Source of the DNA: Sphingomonas hankyongi
GTDB taxonomy: Bacteria; Pseudomonadota; Alphaproteobacteria; Sphingomonadales; Sphingomonadaceae
NCBI RefSeq assembly: GCF_023516575.1
Contig: NZ_JAMGBE010000002.1
Span: 62,001 to 126,000 of the forward strand
DNA length: 64,000 bases
Direction of reading: 5' to 3'
The translations under genes and the position numbers were made by a program. Below the pieces are notes generated by a model. The model was not told the DNA's origin and ran no database searches. It worked only from the letters and a program-made list of their open reading frames with translations. Below, piece after piece: positions 25,152 to 36,106 of the stretch (positions are counted from its first letter, which is position 1; every line of letters begins with the position of its first letter).

Positions 25152-26044
25152 CCTAGACGCCGCCGCCGCACCCACCAGGGCTGCTCGACGCGCCCAATCC
25201 TCGCGGCGCGGTGCACGAGGAGCAGGCCCGCGGCGGATGCAATCACCACCGCGATGACGGAAGCTTCGAGGCCGAATGCGCCTCCCGACAAAAGCTCCGG
25301 CCCGGACAGCTTCGCCTGCACGAGGCCTTGCTGATCGATGCCCGATACGGGCACGTCGAAAATGAAACCCTGCGTGAAGTTCCAGGCCGCGTGAAGTCCG
25401 ATCGGCATCCACAGGCTGCGCGTCAGCATATATGCCCCACCGAGCAGAAGGCCCGCCTCCATCGCGACGGCGAATGACGAGAACCAGGTGGCGCCGGGGT
25501 TCACGATATGGGCAAGGCCGAACAACGCGGATGTCACGATCAGGGCCGCCCAGCTCCCGCCGAAATCCTCGATCCAGCGGAACAGGATCCCGCGGAAGAA
25601 GATCTCCTCGAAAACGGCCGGCGCGATGCCCGCCACTATCAGCAGGCGCAGCAGCTGCCCCGTCCCGCCGGTTCCGACGATATTGTAGACGTCGAGCGCA
25701 GCGGCTGTGCCGACTACGAGGCAAAAAAGCGCAAAGCCCGCTAGCAAGCCCAGCGCAAGATCGCGACTCGCCCGGTCCTTGCGCAAATCGTCCCGGGGGT
25801 GCTCGCCAAGCCGAGCGATCGCTAGCTTGTAAATGCCGGCGACCAGGATGAGGCCGACAGCGGCATTGGCCAACAGTCCAGCCGTCGTATCGGGCGGTGG
25901 CAGCAGATACTTTCCGATGAGGATGGAAGCAGCGAATGCAGCGATGAAAAGGGTCGCTGCGATCAGCAATGCGACCAGCGGAAAATCGGCGACGCGCAGC
26001 CACGTTGGCCGCTCAACAACCTCGGCGCCAGACTGATCGGCCAC
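25148..26044 (-). CDS. CPBP-family intramembrane metalloprotease
   Basis: A 298-residue multi-pass membrane protein of the CPBP (CAAX protease/Abi) family. The catalytic motifs are EEIFFRG (Glu146, Glu147, Arg151), FGLAH (His179) and HAAWNF (His218, Asn222), all in or near membrane helices. In other bacteria such proteins act in bacteriocin immunity, prenyl-protein processing or as anti-sigma-factor proteases; nothing here identifies a substrate. The GTG at 26044 is chosen because AGAGGA stands 6 bases upstream; a GTG at 26059 is also in frame. A perfect palindrome lies 37 bases upstream. Confidence 0.88.
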   Translation of the reverse strand: MADQSGAEVVERPTWLRVADFPLVALLIAATLFIAAFAASILIGKYLLPPPDTTAGLLANAAVGLILVAGIYKLAIARLGEHPRDDLRKDRASRDLALGLLAGFALFCLVVGTAAALDVYNIVGTGGTGQLLRLLIVAGIAPAVFEEIFFRGILFRWIEDFGGSWAALIVTSALFGLAHIVNPGATWFSSFAVAMEAGLLLGGAYMLTRSLWMPIGLHAAWNFTQGFIFDVPVSGIDQQGLVQAKLSGPELLSGGAFGLEASVIAVVIASAAGLLLVHRAARIGRVEQPWWVRRRRLG

Positions 26045-26070
26045 TCCACTTCCTCTCACGAAAGGAAGCT

Positions 26071-26105
26071 TCGCTAGCCTTGGTGTGTTGTAACGTCAAC
26101 ACACC
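26071..26105 (-). promoter_or_regulatory. Palindromic operator and possible promoter of the CPBP gene
   Basis: GGTGTGTTG-TAACGT-CAACACACC (26082-26105) is a perfect 9-bp inverted repeat with a 6-base spacer. On the minus strand it contains TTGACG (26099-26094), a near-consensus -35 box; 17 bases further is TAGCGA (26076-26071), a poor -10. The repeat also begins 3 bases after the ada stop, so it could instead act as a weak terminator, although it has no U-tract. Confidence 0.5.
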
Positions 26106-26107
26106 CG

Positions 26108-27214
26108 TCAGAAAAGGCGCGGCAGCTCCGGGTTCGAACCCTCCGCGGCGAGCAGCTGGCGCTTGCGGTCGAGGCCGCCGGCATAACCACCCAAGGTCCC
26201 GTCGCTGCGGATCACGCGATGGCACGGGATGAGGACTGCGACATGATTGTCGCCATTGGCGGTTCCCACCGCCCGGACTGCGGTTGGCTGGCCGATCGCA
26301 GCGGCGATCTGCGCATAGCTGCGGGTTTCGCCAGGCGGGATCTTGCGCAACTCACGCCACACCGCTTCCTGGAATGCCGTGCCTGCAACATCGATCGGCA
26401 GGTCCGGAGCCGCAAGCGGCCGCTCGATGGCTGCAAGTGCACCTTCAACGAGTTCCCGCAGCCCGCCCCGGTCCTCTATGAGCTCGGCCCTAGGGAACAG
26501 TCGCCGCAATGAGTTGACGTCGTCGTCGAACGTCAGGCGGCAAATGCCCTTGCTCGTCGCCGCGATCAGCATGGTCCCGAGCGGGCTGTCGAAGGTCGTC
26601 CAGCGGATGGTTTCTCCCCGCCCTCCGTCGCGCCAGGCGGACGGGCTCATGCCGAGCCGCTCCTTTGCGTCGCTGTAAAAGCCGCTGGGACCGGAATAGC
26701 CCGCATCGTAGATTGCGTCGGTCACTCGGCTGGTCGCCCGCAAAGCCGACTGCGCGCGGCCTTTCCGCAGCGCTCGCGCATATTCTGCCGGCGAGACCCC
26801 CAGGTCGCGCTTGAAGATGCGCTGGAAGTGATGCGGCGCATAACCCACCGCGTCAGCCAGCTCCGTGAGGTTTGGGACTTCCTCCGCGTTTTCTATAAGG
26901 CTGACCGCCCTGGCAACGGCTTCTCGGTCACGGCCCACCTCGTCAGGCTTGCAGCGCAGGCATGAACGATAGCCCGCCGCGCGGGCTTCCTCCGCGGTTG
27001 CGAAAAATTCGACATGCTCGCGCTTGGGGCGACGCGCCGGACAGCTCGGCTTGCAGTAGATTCCGGTGGTCTTAACCGCACCGATGACGCGGCCGTCCCA
27101 GGCGCGGTCCCGCCGCATGAAGGCGGCCCAGGCGGTGTCCGCGTCGAGGCGCGCGACATTGTCCATGTTTTCGGCTCTACGCTCCTCGAGCCGCTGTGCA
27201 AGCTGCACCATCAT
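26108..27214 (-). CDS. ada: Bifunctional Ada DNA methyltransferase and transcriptional activator
   Basis: A 368-residue full-length Ada. The N-terminal zinc domain has the four cysteines Cys54, Cys58, Cys85 and Cys88 (GIYCKPSC, RSCLRC), one of which accepts methyl groups from phosphotriesters. An AraC-type HTH follows (LTELADAVGYAPHHFQRIFK), then the O6-methylguanine methyltransferase domain with the acceptor cysteine in IPCHRVI. Methylation of the N-terminal domain turns such proteins into activators of the adaptive response. The ATG at 27214 has AAAGGAA just upstream and overlaps the DUF1203 stop; a shorter start at 27166 is possible. alkB or alkA are not adjacent. Confidence 0.95.
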   Translation of the reverse strand: MMVQLAQRLEERRAENMDNVARLDADTAWAAFMRRDRAWDGRVIGAVKTTGIYCKPSCPARRPKREHVEFFATAEEARAAGYRSCLRCKPDEVGRDREAVARAVSLIENAEEVPNLTELADAVGYAPHHFQRIFKRDLGVSPAEYARALRKGRAQSALRATSRVTDAIYDAGYSGPSGFYSDAKERLGMSPSAWRDGGRGETIRWTTFDSPLGTMLIAATSKGICRLTFDDDVNSLRRLFPRAELIEDRGGLRELVEGALAAIERPLAAPDLPIDVAGTAFQEAVWRELRKIPPGETRSYAQIAAAIGQPTAVRAVGTANGDNHVAVLIPCHRVIRSDGTLGGYAGGLDRKRQLLAAEGSNPELPRLF

Positions 27215-27678
27215 CCGTTCCTTTCGATCTTGGCGGAGAAGCAGCCGCGGGTCGCATTGTGCGCATGGATCGTCTGCACCTCTGGGTTCTCGAATAATCG
27301 TCGGATCCCTGCGTCCGCTTCCCCGGGCTGAGTCAGGATCGCGTCCGCCATCATGCCATCCCTGTCGAAGCCCCTGAGCGAGAGCACCCGCGTCTCGAAG
27401 ACCGGTGGGACCCGGTCTACATATTCGGCGGCATCCTGATCGCTTTCGGTCACGAAGATCGCGTGGCTGGCGCGGTACGGATTGGCCACGTCGTGGCTCG
27501 TGTGGTTCAACAGAAGGACCGTTTCGCCGAGATCGCGATCCGTAAGGCTCACCCGGCAAGGAAAAGTTGGGCTGGTGACCGCCATCCGGACCACGCCGCG
27601 CTGCTCCAGCTCATCATCGGACAAGCCGAACAGCGGCCGGAACGGCGAAGGGTCGAGCCCGCGGACAACATATGACAT
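27211..27678 (-). CDS. DUF1203 family protein
   Basis: A 155-residue protein of the DUF1203 family, recognised by FRPLFGLSDDEL near the start, FPCRVSLTDRDLGETVLLLNHTSH in the middle, then YRASHAIFV and the C-terminal VQTIHAHNATRGCFSAKIER. It has several conserved His and Cys residues but no established activity. The ATG at 27678 has AGGAG 7 bases upstream, which rules out a longer open frame starting at 27747. Its stop overlaps the ada start, so it may be part of the adaptive-response unit (inference). Confidence 0.88.
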   Translation of the reverse strand: MSYVVRGLDPSPFRPLFGLSDDELEQRGVVRMAVTSPTFPCRVSLTDRDLGETVLLLNHTSHDVANPYRASHAIFVTESDQDAAEYVDRVPPVFETRVLSLRGFDRDGMMADAILTQPGEADAGIRRLFENPEVQTIHAHNATRGCFSAKIERNG

Positions 27679-27761
27679 CGAATTGCTCCTTTCGAATGCT
27701 CCTTTACCGGCATGGGAAGAGCCCTGCTTCCAGCAGCTTGCGTTCAAACCTGCGTAGGCGG

Positions 27762-27790
27762 TTGCATCGCCGCAAACCCCTTGCTAGGGG
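27762..27790 (+). promoter_or_regulatory. Possible atp operon promoter
   Basis: TTGCAT (27762-27767) and TAGGGG (27785-27790) are 17 bases apart. The -10 box is a poor match to TATAAT, so this is a candidate only. It is offered because the 34 bases between the terminator-like hairpin and atpH are too few for a complete promoter with its leader. Confidence 0.3.
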
Positions 27791-27805
27791 CCGCGCAACC
27801 CACAC

Positions 27806-27844
27806 GGGGCGTCGGGGATAAACCCCGATAGCGCCCCATTTTTT
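27806..27844 (+). terminator. Intrinsic terminator-like hairpin upstream of atpH (possible attenuator)
   Basis: GGGGCG and TCGGGG (27806-27817) pair with CCCCGA (27823-27828) and CGCCCC (27832-27837), giving 12 bp with a 3-base bulge and an ATAAA loop, followed by six T residues (27839-27844). It is in the sense direction of atpH, which starts 35 bases later, and no plus-strand gene precedes it. The 3' arm can alternatively pair with TGGGGC at 27847-27852, burying the T-run in a loop. It could be an attenuator or the end of a small RNA. Confidence 0.65.
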
Positions 27845-27878
27845 CGTGGGGCAATTCCAGTTCTGGAGCTATTCGCGC

Positions 27879-28433
27879 GTGGAGACATCCGGCGGCATTC
27901 GGGCCAGCTTAGCGGGGCGTTACGCTTCCGCTTTGTTCGACCTTGCACGTGACCAACGGCAGATCGATTCCGTTGGCCGCAGCCTCGAGGCGCTTGGCCA
28001 GGCTCTCGTGGATTCCAAGGACTTCGCCGAGCTTATCGCAAGCCCCCTCGTGTCACGCGAGGAAGCCGCCAAGGCTTTCGCGGCGCTAGTGCCGGAGCTC
28101 AGCATCGATCCGCTCACGGCGAATTTCCTCGGCGTCCTTGCCCGGAACGGACGCAAGCACGAGTTGCGTCCGATCATCCGCGCCTTCCGTCGCCTTGCTT
28201 CCGACCACCGCGGTGAGACGACTGCCGAGGTCGTGACAGCGCGTCCCCTGAACGATGACCAGATCGCGCAACTGAAGACGCAGCTTCGGACTCGCGCCGG
28301 CCGGGACGTCGAAATCGACGCTACAGTCGATCCAGACATCCTCGGCGGCATCGTCGTCAAGCTGGGCAGCCAGCGTATCGACGCATCGATCCGCACCAAA
28401 CTCAACCGACTCGCATCCGCGATGAAAGGCTAA
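27879..28433 (+). CDS. atpH: ATP synthase F1 subunit delta
   Basis: A 184-residue stalk protein that ties the F1 head to the F0 b subunits. The N-terminal helical domain opens SGGIRASLAGRYASALFDLA and the C-terminal part ends in the usual VKLGSQRIDASIRTKLNRLA. The GTG at 27879 gives the expected N-terminus and has GGAG ten bases upstream; an upstream in-frame GTG at 27846 would lie on the 3' side of the hairpin. First gene of the F1 operon; F0 genes are elsewhere, as is normal in alphaproteobacteria. Confidence 0.93.
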   Translation: METSGGIRASLAGRYASALFDLARDQRQIDSVGRSLEALGQALVDSKDFAELIASPLVSREEAAKAFAALVPELSIDPLTANFLGVLARNGRKHELRPIIRAFRRLASDHRGETTAEVVTARPLNDDQIAQLKTQLRTRAGRDVEIDATVDPDILGGIVVKLGSQRIDASIRTKLNRLASAMKG

Positions 28434-29972
<1,539 letters not shown>

Positions 29973-30863
29973 ATGGCGTCGCTCAAAGCCCTGAAGATCC
30001 GCATCGGCTCGGTTAAGTCGACGCAGAAGATCACCAAGGCGATGAAGATGGTCGCCGCGGCCAAGCTGCGCCGGGCGCAGCAAGGCGCCGAAGCCGGCCG
30101 TCCCTATTCGTCGCGGATGACCGGCGTCGTGACGTCGCTTGCATCCCGCGTGGTGCCGGGCCCGCAAAGCCCGAAGCTGCTCACGGGAACGGGCAAGGAC
30201 GACACGCACCTCATCATCGTCGCGACGAGCGATCGCGGCCTCGCCGGAGCGTTCAACACGAACGTCGTGCGCCTCGCCCGCAAGGCCGCCGACGAGCTCA
30301 TCGCACAGGGCAAGACGGTGCTGTTCTACATCATCGGCCGCAAGGGACGCCCGGTGATCCAGCGCCTCTACCCGAAGGGCATCGTTGCCCAGTACGACAC
30401 AAGTGCGATGAAGGCGCCGACCTACGCCGATGCGCAGCGCATCGCGCAGGACATCATCGACCGTTACACGACCGACAGCATCGACGTCGTCCACCTCGCC
30501 TACGCGAACTTCCGCTCGACACTGGTGCAAGAGCCGACCGTAGAGCAGATCATCCCTGTCCCGCGCGGCACGCAGCAGGATGAGCGCGGCGCCGCCTCCG
30601 GGCCGCCGGCCGCGGTCGAGTATGAGCCGGACGAAGAGGACATCCTCGCCGACCTGCTGCCGCGCAACATCGCAGTGCAGATTTATCATGCACTGCTCGA
30701 GAACCAGGCCGGCTTCTACGGCTCGCAGATGACCGCGATGGACAATGCGACGCGCAACGCCGGCGACATGATCAATCGCCTGTCGATCCAGTACAATCGC
30801 CAGCGCCAGGCGGCGATCACTACCGAACTCGTCGAAATCATCTCGGGCGCCGAAGCGCTCTAA
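29973..30863 (+). CDS. atpG: ATP synthase F1 subunit gamma
   Basis: A 296-residue central rotor shaft. The N-terminal helix (MASLKALKIRIGSVKSTQKI) and the C-terminal helix (MDNATRNAGDMINRLSIQYN, then RQAAITTELVEIISGAEAL) form the coiled coil. A Pro/Gly/acid-rich insert around residues 200-230 is present, as in other alphaproteobacterial gamma subunits. The ATG follows the atpA stop directly, so translation is coupled; atpD follows after 27 bases. Confidence 0.97.
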   Translation: MASLKALKIRIGSVKSTQKITKAMKMVAAAKLRRAQQGAEAGRPYSSRMTGVVTSLASRVVPGPQSPKLLTGTGKDDTHLIIVATSDRGLAGAFNTNVVRLARKAADELIAQGKTVLFYIIGRKGRPVIQRLYPKGIVAQYDTSAMKAPTYADAQRIAQDIIDRYTTDSIDVVHLAYANFRSTLVQEPTVEQIIPVPRGTQQDERGAASGPPAAVEYEPDEEDILADLLPRNIAVQIYHALLENQAGFYGSQMTAMDNATRNAGDMINRLSIQYNRQRQAAITTELVEIISGAEAL

Positions 30864-32414
<1,551 letters not shown>

Positions 32415-32417
32415 GGC

Positions 32418-32603
32418 ATGGCGGGTACGCTCGATATCGAGGATTGCGTCAACGACGTTTGTCCGTGGTCGGGCAAGCCCGTTAGCGCCGACAGCCTGAC
32501 GACATATCGCGGCAACGTCGTCGGCTTCTGCAATCCGGGATGCCGCGACAAATTCGAGACCGCCGCGAAGGCGTTCGATTCGAGGATCGAAGGACGTAAT
32601 TGA
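32418..32603 (+). CDS. Small four-cysteine (YHS/TRASH-like) protein within the atp operon
   Basis: A 61-residue protein between atpD and atpC. Four cysteines, Cys10, Cys15, Cys38 and Cys42, are arranged as C-x4-C then FC-x3-C around [16 protein letters not shown] and [13 protein letters not shown]. This resembles the YHS/TRASH treble-clef fold that binds metal, often copper or zinc. It starts 3 bases after the atpD stop and its TGA overlaps the atpC ATG, so it is translated with the F1 subunits. Its function is unknown; assembly, metal sensing or simple hitch-hiking are all possible. Confidence 0.75.
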   Translation: MAGTLDIEDCVNDVCPWSGKPVSADSLTTYRGNVVGFCNPGCRDKFETAAKAFDSRIEGRN

Positions 32604-32863
32604 TGGCCGACCTGCATTTCGAGCTCGTTACGCCCGATCGTCTCGTCATGTCGGATGACGTCTACATGGTCGTCGTCCCCGGCACCGAGGGCGAGTCCGG
32701 CATCATGGCAGGCCATGCGCCTTACATGACTACCCTTCGCAACGGAGAAGTCGCGATCTACCGCACCCAAGGCGCGCAGCCGGAGCGAATCTCCGTCACC
32801 GGCGGTTTCGCCGAGGTGGGCGAACGCGGCCTTACCGTGCTTGCGGAGAGCGCCGAGGCCTGA
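32603..32863 (+). CDS. atpC: ATP synthase F1 subunit epsilon, short form
   Basis: An 86-residue epsilon subunit consisting only of the N-terminal beta-sandwich ([44 protein letters not shown], here cited by position 4-47, then [10 protein letters not shown]). The C-terminal two-helix domain found in the E. coli protein, which can inhibit ATP hydrolysis, is missing; the frame stops cleanly after EAE-like residues with no frameshift visible. Short epsilon subunits occur in other alphaproteobacteria, which use a separate zeta inhibitor. The ATG overlaps the preceding stop (TGATG). Confidence 0.93.
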   Translation: MADLHFELVTPDRLVMSDDVYMVVVPGTEGESGIMAGHAPYMTTLRNGEVAIYRTQGAQPERISVTGGFAEVGERGLTVLAESAEA

Positions 32864-32951
32864 CGGCTTCGATTAACGCAATTAGTCTTTTCTAAAAGTT
32901 TCGGTTCTATTCACCACCCGACCTAGGCGGAAACCGCATGGACGGGGTGGC

Positions 32952-34487
32952 ATGAGCGCATTCGGTAAGCGTGGCGGCATTGGTGGCGGGCGGCCGAGTT
33001 TCGGCGTCGCCAAGCCCATGAAGGGCGCCCACGGCGGCAAGACGCCAGCAATCACTATTCCTGAGGGCGGGGAGCAATTCCCGCCGCTGGAAGAGTTCAC
33101 GCCTCCCGTAGAGACTGCGGCAAGCACCGAGATCGACAATGGCGCCGGCCAGCTGGGCGCAATGGACCGCCTTACGGCGCGCCAGAATGCGAGCGGCGAG
33201 GCAGCGAGCAGCAAGACCGAAGGCTTCGAGGCATCCGTCCACCGCATCAAGGAGCAAGTGCTCCCACGCCTCCTGGAACGCGTCGACCCGGAAGCGGCGG
33301 CAACGCTCAGCAAGGATGAGCTTGCGGAGGAATTCCGGCCGATCATCTCCGAGGTGCTCGCCGAGCTGAAGATCACGCTCAACCGCCGCGAGCAATTCGC
33401 GCTTGAGAAGGTGCTCGTCGACGAGCTTCTCGGCCTCGGGCCGCTCGAAGAGCTTCTCGCCGACCCGGCGGTCAGCGACATCATGGTCAACGGCCCTGAT
33501 CAGACTTTTATCGAACGCAAGGGCAAGCTGGAGCTGGCGCAGATCCAGTTTCGCGACGAGGAGCACCTGTTCCAGATCGCCCAGCGAATCGTGAACAAGG
33601 TCGGCCGCCGTGTCGATCAAACCACGCCGCTCGCCGACGCTCGTCTTCAAGACGGCAGCCGCGTCAACGTCATCATTCCGCCGCTGTCGCTCCGCGGCAC
33701 CGCCATCTCTATTCGTAAGTTCTCGGAGAAGCCGATCACGCTCGACATGATGAAGGGCTTCGGCTCGATGTCGGACAAGATGGCGACGGTGCTGAAGATC
33801 GCCGGCGCATCGCGCATGAACGTCATCATCTCCGGCGGTACCGGTTCGGGTAAGACGACGATGCTCAATGCTCTGTCGAAGATGATCGACCCGGGCGAGC
33901 GCGTGATCACGATCGAAGACGCGGCCGAGCTTCGGCTTCAACAGCCGCACTGGCTTCCACTCGAAACCCGCCCGCCGAACCTTGAGGGCCAGGGAGCGAT
34001 CACCATTCGCGACCTTGTCATCAATGCTCTGCGTATGCGTCCTGACCGCATCATCCTCGGCGAAATTCGCGGCCAGGAGTGTTTCGACCTCTTGGCGGCA
34101 ATGAACACGGGCCACGACGGCTCAATGGCTACGCTTCACTCCAACAGCCCGCGCGAATGCCTGGCTCGTATGGAAAACATGGTCATGATGGGCGATATCA
34201 AGATCCCGAAGGAGGCGATCAGCCGGCAGATCGCGGATTCGGTCGACCTCATCGTCCAGGTGAAGCGCCTCCGCGACGGTTCGCGCCGCACTACCAACGT
34301 CACCGAAGTGATCGGCATGGAGGGCGAGGTCATCGTCACCCAGGAGCTGTTCAAGTTCGAATATCTCGACGAGAGCGCGGACGGGAAGATCATCGGCGAA
34401 TATCGCTCGATGGGCCTGCGCCCCTATACGCTCGACAAGGCGAAGCAGTTTGGGTTCGACCAGCCGTATCTGGAAGCCTGCCTCTGA
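32952..34487 (+). CDS. cpaF: CpaF-type secretion ATPase (type II/IV secretion family)
   Basis: A 511-residue cytoplasmic ATPase of the VirB11/CpaF family that powers Tad/Flp pilus assembly. About 95 disordered residues precede the helical N-domain; the ATPase has Walker [10 protein letters not shown], an Asp-box ([14 protein letters not shown]), [15 protein letters not shown] and the His-box [14 protein letters not shown]. No other tad or cpa gene lies in the window, so this copy is orphaned from its usual cluster or serves a second system. It begins 88 bases after atpC with no clear terminator between them. Confidence 0.93.
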   Translation: MSAFGKRGGIGGGRPSFGVAKPMKGAHGGKTPAITIPEGGEQFPPLEEFTPPVETAASTEIDNGAGQLGAMDRLTARQNASGEAASSKTEGFEASVHRIKEQVLPRLLERVDPEAAATLSKDELAEEFRPIISEVLAELKITLNRREQFALEKVLVDELLGLGPLEELLADPAVSDIMVNGPDQTFIERKGKLELAQIQFRDEEHLFQIAQRIVNKVGRRVDQTTPLADARLQDGSRVNVIIPPLSLRGTAISIRKFSEKPITLDMMKGFGSMSDKMATVLKIAGASRMNVIISGGTGSGKTTMLNALSKMIDPGERVITIEDAAELRLQQPHWLPLETRPPNLEGQGAITIRDLVINALRMRPDRIILGEIRGQECFDLLAAMNTGHDGSMATLHSNSPRECLARMENMVMMGDIKIPKEAISRQIADSVDLIVQVKRLRDGSRRTTNVTEVIGMEGEVIVTQELFKFEYLDESADGKIIGEYRSMGLRPYTLDKAKQFGFDQPYLEACL

Positions 34488-34561
34488 TCCTTGCCGTGAG
34501 GGCAGTTGCCCCACTGTTCTACTCAAGCCATTGTCGCTCCCGAACTTCGAGGGAGTGGAAG

Positions 34562-35389
34562 ATGAAGCCTTGGATTGCGGCGCTCGGTGCGATCGCGATT
34601 TCGATGCCTGCGGCATCGGCTGAGAATAGTGGAAGCAGCCAGCACAACGCGGCGCTCACTGCGGCGGTAGCTGCATCGACGCGCACGGACACGAACCGCG
34701 CGCGCGACAAATACCGGCATCCGCAGGACACGCTTGCCTTCTTCGGGGTGAAGCCGAGCGATACGGTCGTTGAGATCTGGCCGGGCGGCGGATGGTATAC
34801 TGAGATCCTCGCTCCTTATCTCAAATCGGGTGGCGGGAAGCTCTATGCTGCGGCTCCGCTCGATTGGGGGATTGAGGGTATCGCCAAGCTAAAAGGAGCA
34901 GACCCTGCCCTGTACGGCCCGATCCAGACCGTCGACTTTCCAGCGTTCGACGCGACCGCGACACGCGTTCCCGATGGCAGCGCCGACGTTGTCCTGACCT
35001 TCCGCAACGTCCACAACTGGCGGATGGGATACCGGCGCGAGGGCAAGGCCGATTACAGCGCCGAGGCATTCAAGCAGATGTACGCGATGCTGAAGCCGGG
35101 CGGAGTGCTGGGGATCGAGGATCACCGGCTGCCCGAGAATGCCGACGCCGAGCGGGAGCGCAGCAGCGGATATATCAAGGTGTCGACGGTGCGCCGCCTC
35201 GCGGAGGCTGCCGGCTTCCGCTTCGCAGGAGCCAGCGAGATCAATGCCAATCCGAAGGACAGCGCCGACTGGCCCAACGGCGTTTGGACCCTGCCGCCGA
35301 CGCTCACGCTCAAGGAGCAGGACAAGGACAAATATCTGTCGATTGGCGAAAGCGACCGCATGACGCTGAAATTCGTCAAACCGCGCTGA
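34562..35389 (+). CDS. Exported SAM-dependent methyltransferase-like protein
   Basis: A 275-residue protein with a Sec signal (MKPWIAALGAIAISMPAASA, cleavage near residue 20) followed by a class I methyltransferase-like domain: the SAM-binding turn reads VVEIWPGGGWYTEILAPYL, with a later ADVVLTFRNVHNW and MLKPGGVLGIEDHR. This is the predicted methyltransferase family COG4798, whose members carry signal peptides. How a SAM-using enzyme would work in the periplasm is unclear, so the fold may have another role. The ATG at 34562 with GGGAG upstream is clear; the longer open frame upstream overlaps cpaF and is not real. Confidence 0.82.
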   Translation: MKPWIAALGAIAISMPAASAENSGSSQHNAALTAAVAASTRTDTNRARDKYRHPQDTLAFFGVKPSDTVVEIWPGGGWYTEILAPYLKSGGGKLYAAAPLDWGIEGIAKLKGADPALYGPIQTVDFPAFDATATRVPDGSADVVLTFRNVHNWRMGYRREGKADYSAEAFKQMYAMLKPGGVLGIEDHRLPENADAERERSSGYIKVSTVRRLAEAAGFRFAGASEINANPKDSADWPNGVWTLPPTLTLKEQDKDKYLSIGESDRMTLKFVKPR

Positions 35390-35482
35390 ACGGTTCAGGC
35401 AGCGTAGCGCGCGATGGGCATGTTAGCGCCAAGCACGCCGAGGTGAACTAAGCCGTCAACACTTTGTTCTCGAAGGAAAAAA

Positions 35483-35557
35483 TGGTGGGCGTGGCAAGGA
35501 TTGAACTTGCGACCCCTGCGATGTCAACACAGTGCTCTACCACTGAGCTACACGCCC
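35483..35557 (-). tRNA. tRNA-Val (anticodon GAC)
   Basis: A 75-base cloverleaf on the minus strand. Acceptor arms GGGCGTG and CACGCCC pair fully, the anticodon stem CTGTG/CGCAG encloses TTGACAT with anticodon GAC, and the T arm has GTTCAATCC. The CCA end is encoded. A short T-run (CCATTTTTTCC on the minus strand) follows the 3' end and may help termination. Confidence 0.95.
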
Positions 35558-35625
35558 ACCGGCCTTGGGCCGAGAGGGGCATTTAGGGGCGAGATTGAGA
35601 CCGCGCAACCCATTCGCGGCGCAGG

Positions 35626-36003
35626 TCAGAGACGGCCGTGCTGGTCCTCGGTCTGGAAGATGCGATCCACCTCCATGACCAGGTCTTTGAGGTGGAACGG
35701 CTTGGACAGCAGCTTCGCCTCCGGAGCGGTCCGGCCGCCCTGCAGCGCGACGGCAGCAAAGCCGGTGATGAACATTACGCGGATCGCGGGGTCGAGCGCG
35801 CTCGCCTTCTGGGCGAGTTCGATCCCGTCCATCTCGGGCATCACGATGTCGGTCAGCAGCAGATCGAACTGCTCGGTCTCGAGAAGCGGCATCGCCTCCG
35901 TGCCGCAACCGACGGCAGCCACTTCATAGCCGACGCGCTGCAGCGCACGCTGCAGATACTCGCGCATCGACTGATCGTCTTCAGCAAGGAGGATTCGTGC
36001 CAT
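35626..36003 (-). CDS. cpdR: CpdR-like single-domain response regulator
   Basis: A 125-residue receiver domain with no output domain. It has the acidic pocket Asp9-Asp10, the phospho-acceptor Asp52 in LLLTDIVMPEMDG, and Lys in LLSKPFHLKDL. Sequence and length match CpdR, which in Caulobacter is phosphorylated through the CckA-ChpT relay and, when unphosphorylated, delivers CtrA and other substrates to ClpXP. The ATG at 36003 directly follows a GTG. It is divergent from the N-formylglutamate amidohydrolase-like gene. Confidence 0.88.
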   Translation of the reverse strand: MARILLAEDDQSMREYLQRALQRVGYEVAAVGCGTEAMPLLETEQFDLLLTDIVMPEMDGIELAQKASALDPAIRVMFITGFAAVALQGGRTAPEAKLLSKPFHLKDLVMEVDRIFQTEDQHGRL

Positions 36004-36106
36004 CACCGGAATATGCGCCGATCAATATTGTTTTGCCAGAAGCGAATAACGTCTTCGCGCGTTGCAGCCCCTCCAGCAAAGTCCTAATCTGGGACGAATA
36101 TTAACC

